Virus record (IMG/VR): IMGVR_UViG_3300021349_000048
Coordinates: 1-25,755 of that record
Strand: one strand, 5' to 3'
DNA length: 25,755 nt
Source of the DNA: a virus
Position 1 is the first letter of the stretch, and every line of letters starts with the position of its first letter. Positions 7,952 through 14,528 of the stretch are shown here, one piece after another. The notes beneath the pieces are model-generated. The model made no database searches. It was not told where the DNA came from and saw only the letters and a list, made by a program, of their open reading frames with translations. The position numbers and the translations under genes are program-made.

Positions 7952-9546
7952 CAGAAAAACTCCACAATGTAAACGTAGCCGTCACCGCCCTTACCGCCGT
8001 TACCGCCGGTCAATGAATTGGTGCTGTTACCGGCACCGCCGCCGCCACCGCCGCTGCCAAAGACACCCGCGCCACCGGCTTGACCATTGCCAGAAGTTGC
8101 ACTTGAGGAGCCACCGCCGCCGCCACAGGCTGCTGCTTGAGGAGATGATGTGTAAATTGCTAAATCAGAGGAAGTTCCATTCGCGCCTGCGCTTGCAACA
8201 GATCCCCCGGGGAGATTGAGCGTCGTGCCGCTGTTGCCACCCGTCACGGCTGTGCCCGCTGTTAAAACAAAACCGCCACCCGATCCGCCACCCGACGGGC
8301 CGCCGAAACAATTTCCACCGCCTGCAGATTGACCAGATGTTCCCGAACCACCACCACCCGATCCCGCATTGCTAGCCCCTGTAAGACTATTGTTTGCGCT
8401 GCCACTTGCTCCGTTAGCGTTAAATCCGCCGCTTCCACCGTATGTTCCCGTACCGGCAATAGCGTTTGTTCCAAACCCGCCGTTGGCTCCGCCACCCCAA
8501 CCGGGGCCACCGCCGCCGCTGGCCGTTGCAGAGACACCGGGAGCGCCACCACCGCCACCACCGCCGAGCAAATATCCTGCAAAACTACTGTTGGCACCCT
8601 GACCGCCTTGACCGGCAATACTGCCGCCCGTTGGCGTGACACCGCTTTGTCCGCTTGCGCCGCCCGTGCCAAGCGTAATAGCCACCGGGGTTGATAAGCC
8701 GCTTACTAAGAGGGTTGCAAATGCCCAGCCTGCGCCGCCAGCGCCGCCACCACCAGATCCACCGCTAATCGCGGCATAGGTGCCACCAAAGCCGCCGCCA
8801 CCGCCGCTACCGACCACCAAGGTGCTTAGAACAACAGCGCCAGAACTCGGCGTGTAACTTGTGCCTGAAGCGATAGTGCCGCCGCTTGAAAACGCAGTCG
8901 TTGTGGTATTGGCATACGACACGCTTGTCGTGCTTGAAGCGGTTACTTGCGCGTTTGATGCGTTGTAACCCGATGGCGTCATGCCCGTGATAGTGATGAC
9001 AGTTCCAACGGGGAGTTTTTTGGAAATAGCAGAAAATGTCAGCGTGGCAACCGATCCGTTGCCAGATGCTCCCGTTACTGCAATCGTTGTGGCCGTACTG
9101 GTTGTCGCAATGTAATAAGACAGTTTGGTGAACAGCAGCGCATTGGTCTTAGCCAAAATCGCCCCGTTTAACGTCAACCCCGTGGCCGACGTTAGGTCTA
9201 AAGACGTACCAGACGCTGCGCCCAATACGGGCGTCACTAGCGTGGGTGAGGTCGCGAGGACGTTATTGCCCGTGCCGGTGTTGGCCAGTTCGCCGACGAA
9301 GCCCGCGTTGTCGTACAAGATATAACCGGGAGTGCCGCCGACGACAGGCGTAATGCCAAGGGCCAGCGTTGCGTTCGCGGCTACCGATACCCAGACGCTG
9401 CCATTCCACGCGTACAGGCCACTGTCTGAGGTGTACGCGAGCATCCCAATGGGTTCGCCGACCATCTGCGATAGCGTCGGTAGGGTCGCGACGGTAAAGG
9501 CGCTGCCTGCCGCTTGGCTGCGTCGTACCGGTAAGTCATATGACAT
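7951..9546 (-). CDS. Glycine-rich tail adhesin (polyglycine-type receptor-binding protein)
   Basis: A 531-residue protein. I use ATG at 9546 (MSYDLPVRRSQAAGS), preceded by AGGAG; the upstream GTG at 9576 lies inside the terminator hairpin and would add ten residues. Residues 1-60 (with LAYTSDSGLYAWNGSVW) look like a tail attachment segment; about 85-130 carries fibre-type repeats (TSPTLVTPVLGAASGTSLDL); about 140-235 is Ser/Thr-rich beta structure; from about 247 to the end it is dominated by glycine, with runs of 4-7 Gly, ending GGKGGDGYVYIVEFF. Poly-Gly domains with Gly-rich helices form receptor-binding tips in gp38-type adhesins of T-even phages; this could be a similar tip. Downstream is a small accessory gene. 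Assignment as a virion adhesin is likely, the receptor unknown. Confidence 0.75.
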   Translation of the reverse strand: MSYDLPVRRSQAAGSAFTVATLPTLSQMVGEPIGMLAYTSDSGLYAWNGSVWVSVAANATLALGITPVVGGTPGYILYDNAGFVGELANTGTGNNVLATSPTLVTPVLGAASGTSLDLTSATGLTLNGAILAKTNALLFTKLSYYIATTSTATTIAVTGASGNGSVATLTFSAISKKLPVGTVITITGMTPSGYNASNAQVTASSTTSVSYANTTTTAFSSGGTIASGTSYTPSSGAVVLSTLVVGSGGGGGFGGTYAAISGGSGGGGAGGAGWAFATLLVSGLSTPVAITLGTGGASGQSGVTPTGGSIAGQGGQGANSSFAGYLLGGGGGGGAPGVSATASGGGGPGWGGGANGGFGTNAIAGTGTYGGSGGFNANGASGSANNSLTGASNAGSGGGGSGTSGQSAGGGNCFGGPSGGGSGGGFVLTAGTAVTGGNSGTTLNLPGGSVASAGANGTSSDLAIYTSSPQAAACGGGGGSSSATSGNGQAGGAGVFGSGGGGGGAGNSTNSLTGGNGGKGGDGYVYIVEFF

Positions 9547-9556
9547 CGCGACTCCT

Positions 9557-9584
9557 AAAACAAAAGACCGGCACACGGCCGGTC
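9557..9584 (-). terminator. Rho-independent terminator before the adhesin gene
   Basis: On the minus strand, a perfect 7-bp GC-rich stem GACCGGC / GCCGGTC closes a 5-base loop (CGTGT) and is followed by TTTTGTTTT. It sits in the 64-base gap between the small gene ending at 9611 and the adhesin start at 9546, the largest non-coding gap in the window. It should stop or reduce read-through from the capsid block into the adhesin/neck block. I found no convincing promoter directly after it, so the downstream genes probably depend on partial read-through, antitermination or a phage-type promoter I do not recognise. Confidence 0.75.
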
Positions 9585-9610
9585 CTCAGTCCCGGCATAA
9601 ACCGGATAAG

Positions 9611-9802
9611 TTAAACCTTCAGTTTCAAGGTCTTTTGATCTGCCGGTGTTTCGACGTAGCCTACCGGTCGACGGTCGCCACGGTAGACAAGGCCATCCTG
9701 AACAAATCGACCCTCGATCCCGCCCTCACCGTAGATGGTGCCGTGCGGTCGAGTCGGGTTAAACAGTTTCGTGCCATCAGCCAGGAATTCGTCGTTTTGC
9801 AT
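9611..9802 (-). CDS. Small hypothetical phage protein
   Basis: A 63-residue protein beginning MQNDEFLADGTKLFNPTRPH. I chose ATG at 9802 because GGGAGG lies four bases upstream; an in-frame start at 9835 would lengthen it to 74 residues but would overlap the preceding gene. It has no transmembrane segment, no cysteine and no motif I recognise; a short Gly/Arg-rich middle (EGGIEGRFVQDGLVYRGDRR) suggests a compact beta structure. It is the last gene before the terminator at 9557-9584, at the end of the row of small genes that follows the major capsid gene, so a minor virion or assembly role is possible. I do not recognise the family. Confidence 0.55.
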   Translation of the reverse strand: MQNDEFLADGTKLFNPTRPHGTIYGEGGIEGRFVQDGLVYRGDRRPVGYVETPADQKTLKLKV

Positions 9803-9813
9803 ATCGCCTCCCA

Positions 9814-10212
9814 CTAGTCCCAAAGGATGTTCCACAAACCGCCAGTGCCGGTTGTGACCACCACCAGATTACCATTGTAGCGGACGCCCGTGCCACCTGA
9901 CCCCGGATTGCCTTGGAAACCGACAGCCGTAGCCGTCTGGGTGGCCGTCATTTGGTTGGTCGTGGTGGTCGTGCCAAGAACATAGATGTCGTAAGGCGTG
10001 ATCGTCCACGATGCACCGGTACTGATCGCGTTGACGCCGTACAGAATGCCGCCACCCGAGCTGTCGATGGTAGCCGTGCCAGTCGTGCTCAACGGCGTGT
10101 AGTTGGCGCAACCGGGGCTGTAAACCAACCCCGAAGTGGCGTCAATGTTGCAGACGCCCAGCGGGGAAAGCGAGTTCGCCGGGTAAGTTGGGTTTAGGGT
10201 TGAAAGTGCCAT
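9814..10212 (-). CDS. Small beta-rich, probable virion protein
   Basis: A 132-residue protein rich in Thr, Gly, Ser and Asn, poor in charged residues: MALSTLNPTYPANSLSPLGV at the start, TGTATIDSSGGGILYGVNAI in the middle and a Thr run around residues 80-90 (GTTTTTNQ). Such composition is typical of extracellular beta-sandwich virion proteins such as head decorations or fibre parts. It follows the two related small genes after the capsid block and ends 11 bases before the next small gene. Two cysteines (C21 and C35) could be paired. I see no catalytic motif and do not recognise a named family; the structural role is inferred from composition and location. Confidence 0.55.
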   Translation of the reverse strand: MALSTLNPTYPANSLSPLGVCNIDATSGLVYSPGCANYTPLSTTGTATIDSSGGGILYGVNAISTGASWTITPYDIYVLGTTTTTNQMTATQTATAVGFQGNPGSGGTGVRYNGNLVVVTTGTGGLWNILWD

Positions 10213-10215
10213 GAT

Positions 10216-10662
10216 CTATGACCGATCCAAATAGTTATTACGCTCTATAAACCCACCCACATCGTCGTAGAAAGCGTCGTTGTGTTCGCGCGTATATTCG
10301 TCGTCCGTTTGCAGCAGCGCCTTCTTATCAAAGCCAACCCGCAGCGAATGGGCGCTCAACTCGCCATTGGTCAGGTCGCCATCGGCAAACTCGCCCGGCA
10401 TATTGCCCGCAATGTTGATGCCCATCTTGCGCTGATCGGTGACTTCCTGATCCTCAATGTCCATGCCGGGTGGCAAGCCATTGAAGAACGCCGCGTTATT
10501 CATCATCCGGGTGGAACCATCTCCACCCGGCAAGCCTTCGCGGCCGGGCATTCCCTTTTTCGCTCGGGCCTCCATGTCAGTGAGCCAGCCATGCTGATTT
10601 TCAGCACTCGATCCCTTGTCGGGGTAGTTGATCTGGAACTTTTCCTGCACAACCTTCGGCAT
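10216..10662 (-). CDS. Small hypothetical protein, paralogue of the next upstream gene
   Basis: A 148-residue charged protein starting MPKVVQEKFQINYPDKGSSA. Its centre carries FNGLPPGMDIEDQEVTDQRK (residues 60-79), nearly identical to a segment in the gene directly upstream (10677-11159); both also begin MPK-[IV]. The rest of the two proteins has diverged strongly. AGGAG precedes the ATG. It follows the major capsid and probable head-decoration genes, so a head-completion or internal-protein role is possible, but no motif proves it. The conserved LPPGMDIEDQE core is probably the functional binding site of both proteins. I do not recognise a named family. Confidence 0.6.
   Translation of the reverse strand: MPKVVQEKFQINYPDKGSSAENQHGWLTDMEARAKKGMPGREGLPGGDGSTRMMNNAAFFNGLPPGMDIEDQEVTDQRKMGINIAGNMPGEFADGDLTNGELSAHSLRVGFDKKALLQTDDEYTREHNDAFYDDVGGFIERNNYLDRS
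10445..10478. repeat. Direct repeat copy 1 (shared core of two paralogous genes)
   Basis: A 34-base segment that matches 10837-10870 at 32 of 34 positions, in the same orientation. It encodes part of the LPPGMDIEDQE core shared by the two neighbouring genes. The near-identity at DNA level, while the flanks have diverged, points to a tandem gene duplication with a strongly conserved core or recent gene conversion. Confidence 0.8.
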
Positions 10663-10676
10663 GACTGGCTCCTCGC

Positions 10677-11159
10677 CTAGATCTTCTTGCTAGGAACGTC
10701 ATTGGTCATGCCGGGACGACCCATGTCCTTCGTCTTAGGCATCATCGAACCCGAGGCTCGATAGACCCAGCCGTCACCGGGATAGCCGATGCCGCCCTCG
10801 TAGGCCAGCATCTCCATCTTACGGATGTCGCTGTTCTCCTGATCCTCGATGTCCATGCCGGGTGGCAGGCTGTTGTAGAAGGCATTGACGCCAAACTCCA
10901 ACCCCTTTTTGGCGAGGTAACCGCTGTTGCGAACACCGACCAGCTCGTTGTGCGACATCTCCGCACTGTCAGGCAGCACGCCGACATCAGCAACGTGCTG
11001 GCCCTTCATCTCGTGACGCTTCTGCGCCCGAGCGTTGGCCGACTTGATGATATCGGTGTGCGTCGGGGCATCGCCGCCGTACATTTCGGTCGCGAGCTGG
11101 TCCGCAGTGATCTGCGGAGTCTCGTACATTTTCCGACCGGGTTGCGTGATCTTAGGCAT
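10677..11159 (-). CDS. Small hypothetical protein with LPPGMDIEDQE core
   Basis: A 160-residue charged protein starting MPKITQPGRKMYETPQITAD. The segment FYNSLPPGMDIEDQENSDIR followed by KM (about residues 93-114) is shared with the downstream gene. The N-terminal half is helical and charged (IIKSANARAQKRHEMKGQ), and the C-terminal part is Gly/Met/Lys-rich. AGGAG precedes the ATG, and the gene starts ten bases after the stop of the probable head-decoration gene. Position in the capsid block suggests a head-associated role, but I do not recognise the family, and no enzymatic motif is visible. Confidence 0.62.
   Translation of the reverse strand: MPKITQPGRKMYETPQITADQLATEMYGGDAPTHTDIIKSANARAQKRHEMKGQHVADVGVLPDSAEMSHNELVGVRNSGYLAKKGLEFGVNAFYNSLPPGMDIEDQENSDIRKMEMLAYEGGIGYPGDGWVYRASGSMMPKTKDMGRPGMTNDVPSKKI
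10837..10870. repeat. Direct repeat copy 2 (shared core of two paralogous genes)
   Basis: Partner of the repeat at 10445-10478, with 32 of 34 identical bases in the same orientation, 392 bases away. It encodes the matching LPPGMDIEDQE core of the upstream paralogue. Confidence 0.8.
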
Positions 11160-11169
11160 GAATTACTCC

Positions 11170-11718
11170 TTAAGCCTGTACGTTCGCGCCGGGGAGGATC
11201 TGGTAATCCAGTGTGACAAGGTTGACACCCGAGGTGTCCGTACCGTTCACGACGTAGATCTGATCGCCCTGATTGATGGAAAGACCGCCCAAACCGGCAG
11301 TACCCGTCGACGTGTTCAGCGAGACCGTCTGTGTCGCGCCGATCTGGCCGGTGGCCGTCCCGTTCGCGTACAGCGTGTCCACGTAGAACGGACCGATGGT
11401 TGAGGTGGACAGCGAAGGCGCTACACCCGCCGCTGCGGTGTTGGTGATACGGATCAAGTTAAGCTGTGAGGCGTTAATGTGAATCGTAGCCGAGGTGTTG
11501 GTGGAACCACCGTAGTTGTAGTACTGGGTCGCGGTGTATGTCGAGGTGGACGCAACCGTCGTGAAGGCCGTGAGGCCAAACAGCAACAGGTTGGCGTGTG
11601 CCACGAATTTCGCCGAAACGCCAGACGCGCCAGCCGCCGTGATCGTCGCGAACGTGCCGCGAGCGATGTAAGCAGCGTTGTCGTAGGCCGCACTTTTGAA
11701 AGTATTGAGGTTAGACAT
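11170..11718 (-). CDS. Probable head decoration / minor capsid protein
   Basis: A 182-residue protein directly after the major capsid gene, 13 bases downstream, with AAGGAG before the ATG. It begins MSNLNTFKSAAYDNAAYIAR and is rich in Thr, Ala, Ser and Asn with few charges; the sequence alternates short beta-type stretches (YTATQYYNYGG, TIGPFYVDTLYANG, GDQIYVVNGTDTSG). The composition and its place next to the coat gene suggest a protein that decorates or cements the capsid surface. It has no cysteine and no predicted membrane segment. I do not recognise a specific family; an alternative is a minor tail or neck protein. Confidence 0.6.
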   Translation of the reverse strand: MSNLNTFKSAAYDNAAYIARGTFATITAAGASGVSAKFVAHANLLLFGLTAFTTVASTSTYTATQYYNYGGSTNTSATIHINASQLNLIRITNTAAAGVAPSLSTSTIGPFYVDTLYANGTATGQIGATQTVSLNTSTGTAGLGGLSINQGDQIYVVNGTDTSGVNLVTLDYQILPGANVQA

Positions 11719-11731
11719 AGTTTAGTGCTCC

Positions 11732-12703
11732 TTAAGCCAACGAGTCCCACTTCACGATGCGGGTGTTAATCGCAGCGGTGTGGACAATGCCGAAACCGCC
11801 CAAGTAATACCAGGCGATGCCCTTTGAACGACCGTAGTCGGTTGGGATCTTGCCGCGCATTTCTTCAGGGACCGCGATGGCTTCTGCCACCGTGTCGTTG
11901 CCGAAGAAGAACATCCAGTCGCTGACGCCCTTCGTCCACGCAGTGGTGGTCGTGCCGTCCGTGCCGGTGCCCTTGGCGATATTGGTCTGCTCAATGTACC
12001 GAGTGTTCTCGTAGCGGCCAATCTCACCGTTCATGATGAGGTTGAAGCCCGTGTCCGAGTACTGGTGAATCGTCTCAAGGTTGTTCTTGAGGGTACGCAA
12101 GGTCGTCGGCCATGCAATCGCGTAATAGTCGTCCGCGATATAAGCCGGGATGTTGCGTTCCTTCATCGCGTCCACAATGGCCTTGGCGTGCGCGTTGTTG
12201 AACGCGATGCTGTTGGTGCCCGTGACGGTGCCGTTGGTGTAGAGCGTGATGGCCGTGGAACTGGTGCCGTCGACTGGGATCGCTCGCAACAACGTCTGGT
12301 TGAACTGGGTCCAAGCACCGCGGTCGAGGTACTTGACGCAATCGTTCTTGAGTACCTTCTTGATGACGTCCTCAACCGGAAATTTCGACAGATTGTCGAG
12401 TTTGCCCGAGTAGGGAACGCTGTTACCGGCTTCAGTGACCGTCAGGGTGCCCTGAATGATCGTGAAGTTGGTTTCCGGCATCGTGTTCGTCTCGACGAGG
12501 ACCGCACCAGCGGCTGAAACGTCAGAGAAAACGTCCCACGTAAACACATCGCCTTTTTTCTTGCCCTGCTGGCTGATGTCGTGGACATCGGCAAACTGGC
12601 GGAACTTGACCAGAGGCTGCACGTTAGCGCGCAGTACGTTGGATAATTGGCGGCTGTAGAGATAGCCCCCGAGGCTGTTGACTGCCCACACCTGACCGGC
12701 CAT
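11732..12703 (-). CDS. Major capsid protein, N4-gp56 family (HK97 fold)
   Basis: A 323-residue coat protein. Diagnostic segments of the N4-gp56 major capsid family are present in order: VKFRQFADVHDISQQGKKKG (32-51), TLTVTEAGNSVPYSGKLDNL (85-104), VIKKVLKNDCVKYLD (112-126), a long helix-rich centre, and near the C-terminus MRGKIPTDYGRSKGIAWYYL followed by GGFGIVH. It forms the icosahedral shell. A strong AAGGAG site lies just upstream and overlaps the end of the homing-endonuclease gene. The scaffold gene, normally its direct neighbour, is now separated from it by that endonuclease gene. The family call is confident by motif pattern; the length is slightly short of many relatives. Confidence 0.85.
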   Translation of the reverse strand: MAGQVWAVNSLGGYLYSRQLSNVLRANVQPLVKFRQFADVHDISQQGKKKGDVFTWDVFSDVSAAGAVLVETNTMPETNFTIIQGTLTVTEAGNSVPYSGKLDNLSKFPVEDVIKKVLKNDCVKYLDRGAWTQFNQTLLRAIPVDGTSSTAITLYTNGTVTGTNSIAFNNAHAKAIVDAMKERNIPAYIADDYYAIAWPTTLRTLKNNLETIHQYSDTGFNLIMNGEIGRYENTRYIEQTNIAKGTGTDGTTTTAWTKGVSDWMFFFGNDTVAEAIAVPEEMRGKIPTDYGRSKGIAWYYLGGFGIVHTAAINTRIVKWDSLA

Positions 12704-12705
12704 GG

Positions 12706-13206
12706 TTAACTCCTTGATTCCAATAATAATTTTCGCTCATTCCACCATTGTTTCATGCGGATGGATTGAGCGCGTTTAGTTGCTTCGGACTGCTTTTGAC
12801 CGGTCAGCGTTTTAGACACAGCGGCCTTGTGTTCTGCCGATAGTGTTTTTCCAACGTGACCCGCTGAGATTTTGGCCCTTGTCAAATCGCTGTGACAAAC
12901 TTTTTTGCCGCCACCGCGTAAATTAAACAAAGGCCCTTCGTTCAGGTCTCGGCGTCCGATTTCGTCGATCAGGAGCGATTCAAATTCGTATGCTTCATCT
13001 TTGGTGAAAGGGCCAATGCGCTCTCGCGTGACCCGCAAACCTTTAGATTCAAGATCTCGAATGTGTATCCCTATGGCGCTTTTTTGATAACGATGCTTGC
13101 TGCCACAAGTTCTTTCCCATGTTCCCATTCCGACATAAACCGGAATATTGTCGATAGGTGACCGCAATACGTAGGCGTACCGTGGTTGCTCGACAATTTG
13201 AAACAT
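12706..13206 (-). CDS. GIY-YIG homing-type endonuclease with NUMOD3 DNA-binding segment
   Basis: A 166-residue protein from ATG at 13206, preceded by AGGAG; a GTG at 13233 would add nine residues. The N-terminal domain is GIY-YIG-like of the LEM-3/COG3680 type: YAYVLRSPIDNIPVYVGMGT (10-29) with YVG at 24-26, then an acidic helix DEAYEFESLLIDEIGRRDLN (70-89) holding the expected metal-binding Glu (E74 or E76), and GPLFNLRGGG (91-100). The C-terminus is a NUMOD3-type DNA-binding repeat region (SAEHKAAVSKTLTGQKQSEA and RAQSIRMKQWW, about 123-155). Free-standing nucleases of this kind spread by cutting intergenic sites in related phages lacking them. It lies between scaffold and major capsid genes, an insertion in an otherwise conserved pair. 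Confidence 0.83.
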   Translation of the reverse strand: MFQIVEQPRYAYVLRSPIDNIPVYVGMGTWERTCGSKHRYQKSAIGIHIRDLESKGLRVTRERIGPFTKDEAYEFESLLIDEIGRRDLNEGPLFNLRGGGKKVCHSDLTRAKISAGHVGKTLSAEHKAAVSKTLTGQKQSEATKRAQSIRMKQWWNERKLLLESRS

Positions 13207-13226
13207 GTGGCGTGACTCCTGTTGTA

Positions 13227-13250
13227 GAACCACGCCACGATGGCGGGTTC
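13227..13250. repeat. Inverted repeat at the scaffold stop / endonuclease boundary
   Basis: On the plus strand GAACC-A-CGCC, a 5-base loop ACGAT, then GGCG-GGTTC: nine base pairs with one bulged A. It starts at the scaffold stop codon and ends before the endonuclease ribosome site. There is no T-run after it on the minus strand, so I do not call it a standard terminator; it may protect or process the messenger, hide the endonuclease start, or mark the homing insertion site. Confidence 0.55.
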
Positions 13251-14238
13251 AGCGTCTATGAATAATCGGTCTCGACTGTCCCCGCGCTTTCGCCATCCTA
13301 ACGATGGACGATTCGTAGGTTTCGTCGTCATCCTCGTCAGCTTCTTCCGCTTGCCGTCCACCGGCTACTGGAATCGACCTGACGGACGCCTTGCGTTGCT
13401 CTTTATCGGCTCGTCGCTGGGGATCAGCGGCAGGTGCAGCAGGTTTACCTCGAAGCGCCCTTGCTTCCTCACCTACGGTGCGGAGGCGGTCCTTAAAGTC
13501 CATGTCGGGGTTGGATTGCGCCAGTTGGCTGTCCTTCCAGACGATGTATTCCTTAAGGCGGGGGTCTTTGAGTTCGGCCTGGTATTCCTTATCGAACCAA
13601 TTTACAGCTTCGCGAAACGTCAACCGACCATCAACGCGCTCGTCCACAAGTCGGGCAACGTCCGCATTAGCGGATGGTCGCTCAATGGCTTGTGCCAGTT
13701 CGTCAATCGCCTCTTGCTCACCCATAATTGCGCGGTTGAGCAGTTCTCGCACCCGGCCACTAACCGGGTTCGCCGCCTCGTCCCGGTGGGATGGAGGGGC
13801 GCTAAGACCATTTCTAACAAGTTCCTTGGCATTGCGCAAGTACTCGTCGGCTGCTGACACCTTGCCAGCGCTCTCCCGGAGCTGCTGGAGTGTGAGCCAC
13901 TTCTCAATTCCGTTAACAATCAGGCGGTAGTAGGTCTCGCCGTTGGTGATCTTGACGTCATCGGCCCCGGCAGCTCGGGCCTCGTCTAGCGCCCGGTCGG
14001 TTTCCTCAGCCTCGGCGACAATTTCGCCCTCATCCTGCTCGTGTTCAGCAGCACGGACGCCCTGTTCTGTCCACGCCTCGTCCTCCAGATCCTCCATGCC
14101 GTCCTGCGACTTGCGCTCGTCGGCTTGGTTGGCAATGTTGTTCAGCCGCTCCAGACGCTCGTCATTTCGCGCCTTGTTGGCCGCTCGCGCTTCAATTTCG
14201 CGCTGGCGCCGTGCTTCTTCTTGGTTGTCATCAGCCAT
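13249..14238 (-). CDS. Capsid scaffolding protein
   Basis: A 329-residue, very charged protein. I use ATG at 14238 (MADDNQEEARRQREIEARAA) because GGAGGA lies just upstream; the open frame extends 30 residues further but into the preceding gene. Residues 1-95 are acidic/basic alternating helix, followed by a short folded segment with YYRLIVNGIEKWLTLQQLRE (103-122) that resembles the middle of many phage scaffolds, then helical stretches and an unstructured, acidic then basic C-terminus (AEEADEDDDETYESS, then KARGQSRPIIHRR). A basic tail of this kind usually binds coat subunits during prohead assembly, as in P22 gp8. It lies between the portal block and the coat gene, the standard place. Antisense Ser/Arg-rich frames here are shadows. 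Confidence 0.78.
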   Translation of the reverse strand: MADDNQEEARRQREIEARAANKARNDERLERLNNIANQADERKSQDGMEDLEDEAWTEQGVRAAEHEQDEGEIVAEAEETDRALDEARAAGADDVKITNGETYYRLIVNGIEKWLTLQQLRESAGKVSAADEYLRNAKELVRNGLSAPPSHRDEAANPVSGRVRELLNRAIMGEQEAIDELAQAIERPSANADVARLVDERVDGRLTFREAVNWFDKEYQAELKDPRLKEYIVWKDSQLAQSNPDMDFKDRLRTVGEEARALRGKPAAPAADPQRRADKEQRKASVRSIPVAGGRQAEEADEDDDETYESSIVRMAKARGQSRPIIHRR

Positions 14239-14240
14239 GA

Positions 14241-14528
14241 TCAGTCCTCCTCCTTCAACAACTCCATCGACTGCAAGCCCATCTCCACCGCTCGACCGAG
14301 CCAGCTTTGAAACTTGCGCGCCGTCCAAATTCTGTTTCGCAATTCGAGGATTTCGCGCTCGGGTAGGATGCCCACACCCTGTACCAGCGCCTCGATGGCG
14401 CCCGCTTCCTCGTGTTTGGCCTTCTGGAGCAGGTAATCGCCGATGTCTGAGGTCAAAAAGTCCTCAACCTGCTTACCAAACACGGCAGTGCGTACCAGCG
14501 GCTCGTCGGGGTCTATGGTGCGTGCCAA
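14241..14528 (-). CDS. Small hypothetical protein between portal and scaffold
   Basis: A 95-residue protein that must start with TTG at 14528: AGGGG lies six bases upstream, the TTG directly follows the TAA of the portal gene, and no ATG occurs until near the C-terminus. It reads (M)ARTIDPDEPLVRTAVFGKQV and is largely helical with charged faces, ending MELLKEED. It has no catalytic or membrane motif. A small protein between portal and scaffold is common in P22- and N4-like phages and is often a head-assembly factor. The TTG start likely keeps its level below that of portal and scaffold. I do not recognise a named family. Confidence 0.66.
   Translation of the reverse strand: MARTIDPDEPLVRTAVFGKQVEDFLTSDIGDYLLQKAKHEEAGAIEALVQGVGILPEREILELRNRIWTARKFQSWLGRAVEMGLQSMELLKEED

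Noticed and set aside
7980-8830. Dense repeated GCC/CCG triplets that look like a simple repeat or CRISPR-like array
   Set aside because: The repetition is explained by glycine codons of the adhesin gene; there are no constant repeats with spacers of fixed length.
12065-12517. Plus-strand frame of 150 codons opposite the major capsid gene
   Set aside because: Arg/Val/Asp-rich antisense shadow of a gene with clear family motifs.
13227-13250. Inverted repeat at the scaffold end as a rho-independent terminator
   Set aside because: The stem is good but no T-run follows in the transcribed direction, and the coat gene downstream must be expressed strongly; reported only as an inverted repeat.
13071-13361. 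Alternative 96-codon basic frame spanning the scaffold end and endonuclease start
   Set aside because: It crosses two better-supported genes in a different frame and shows no motif.
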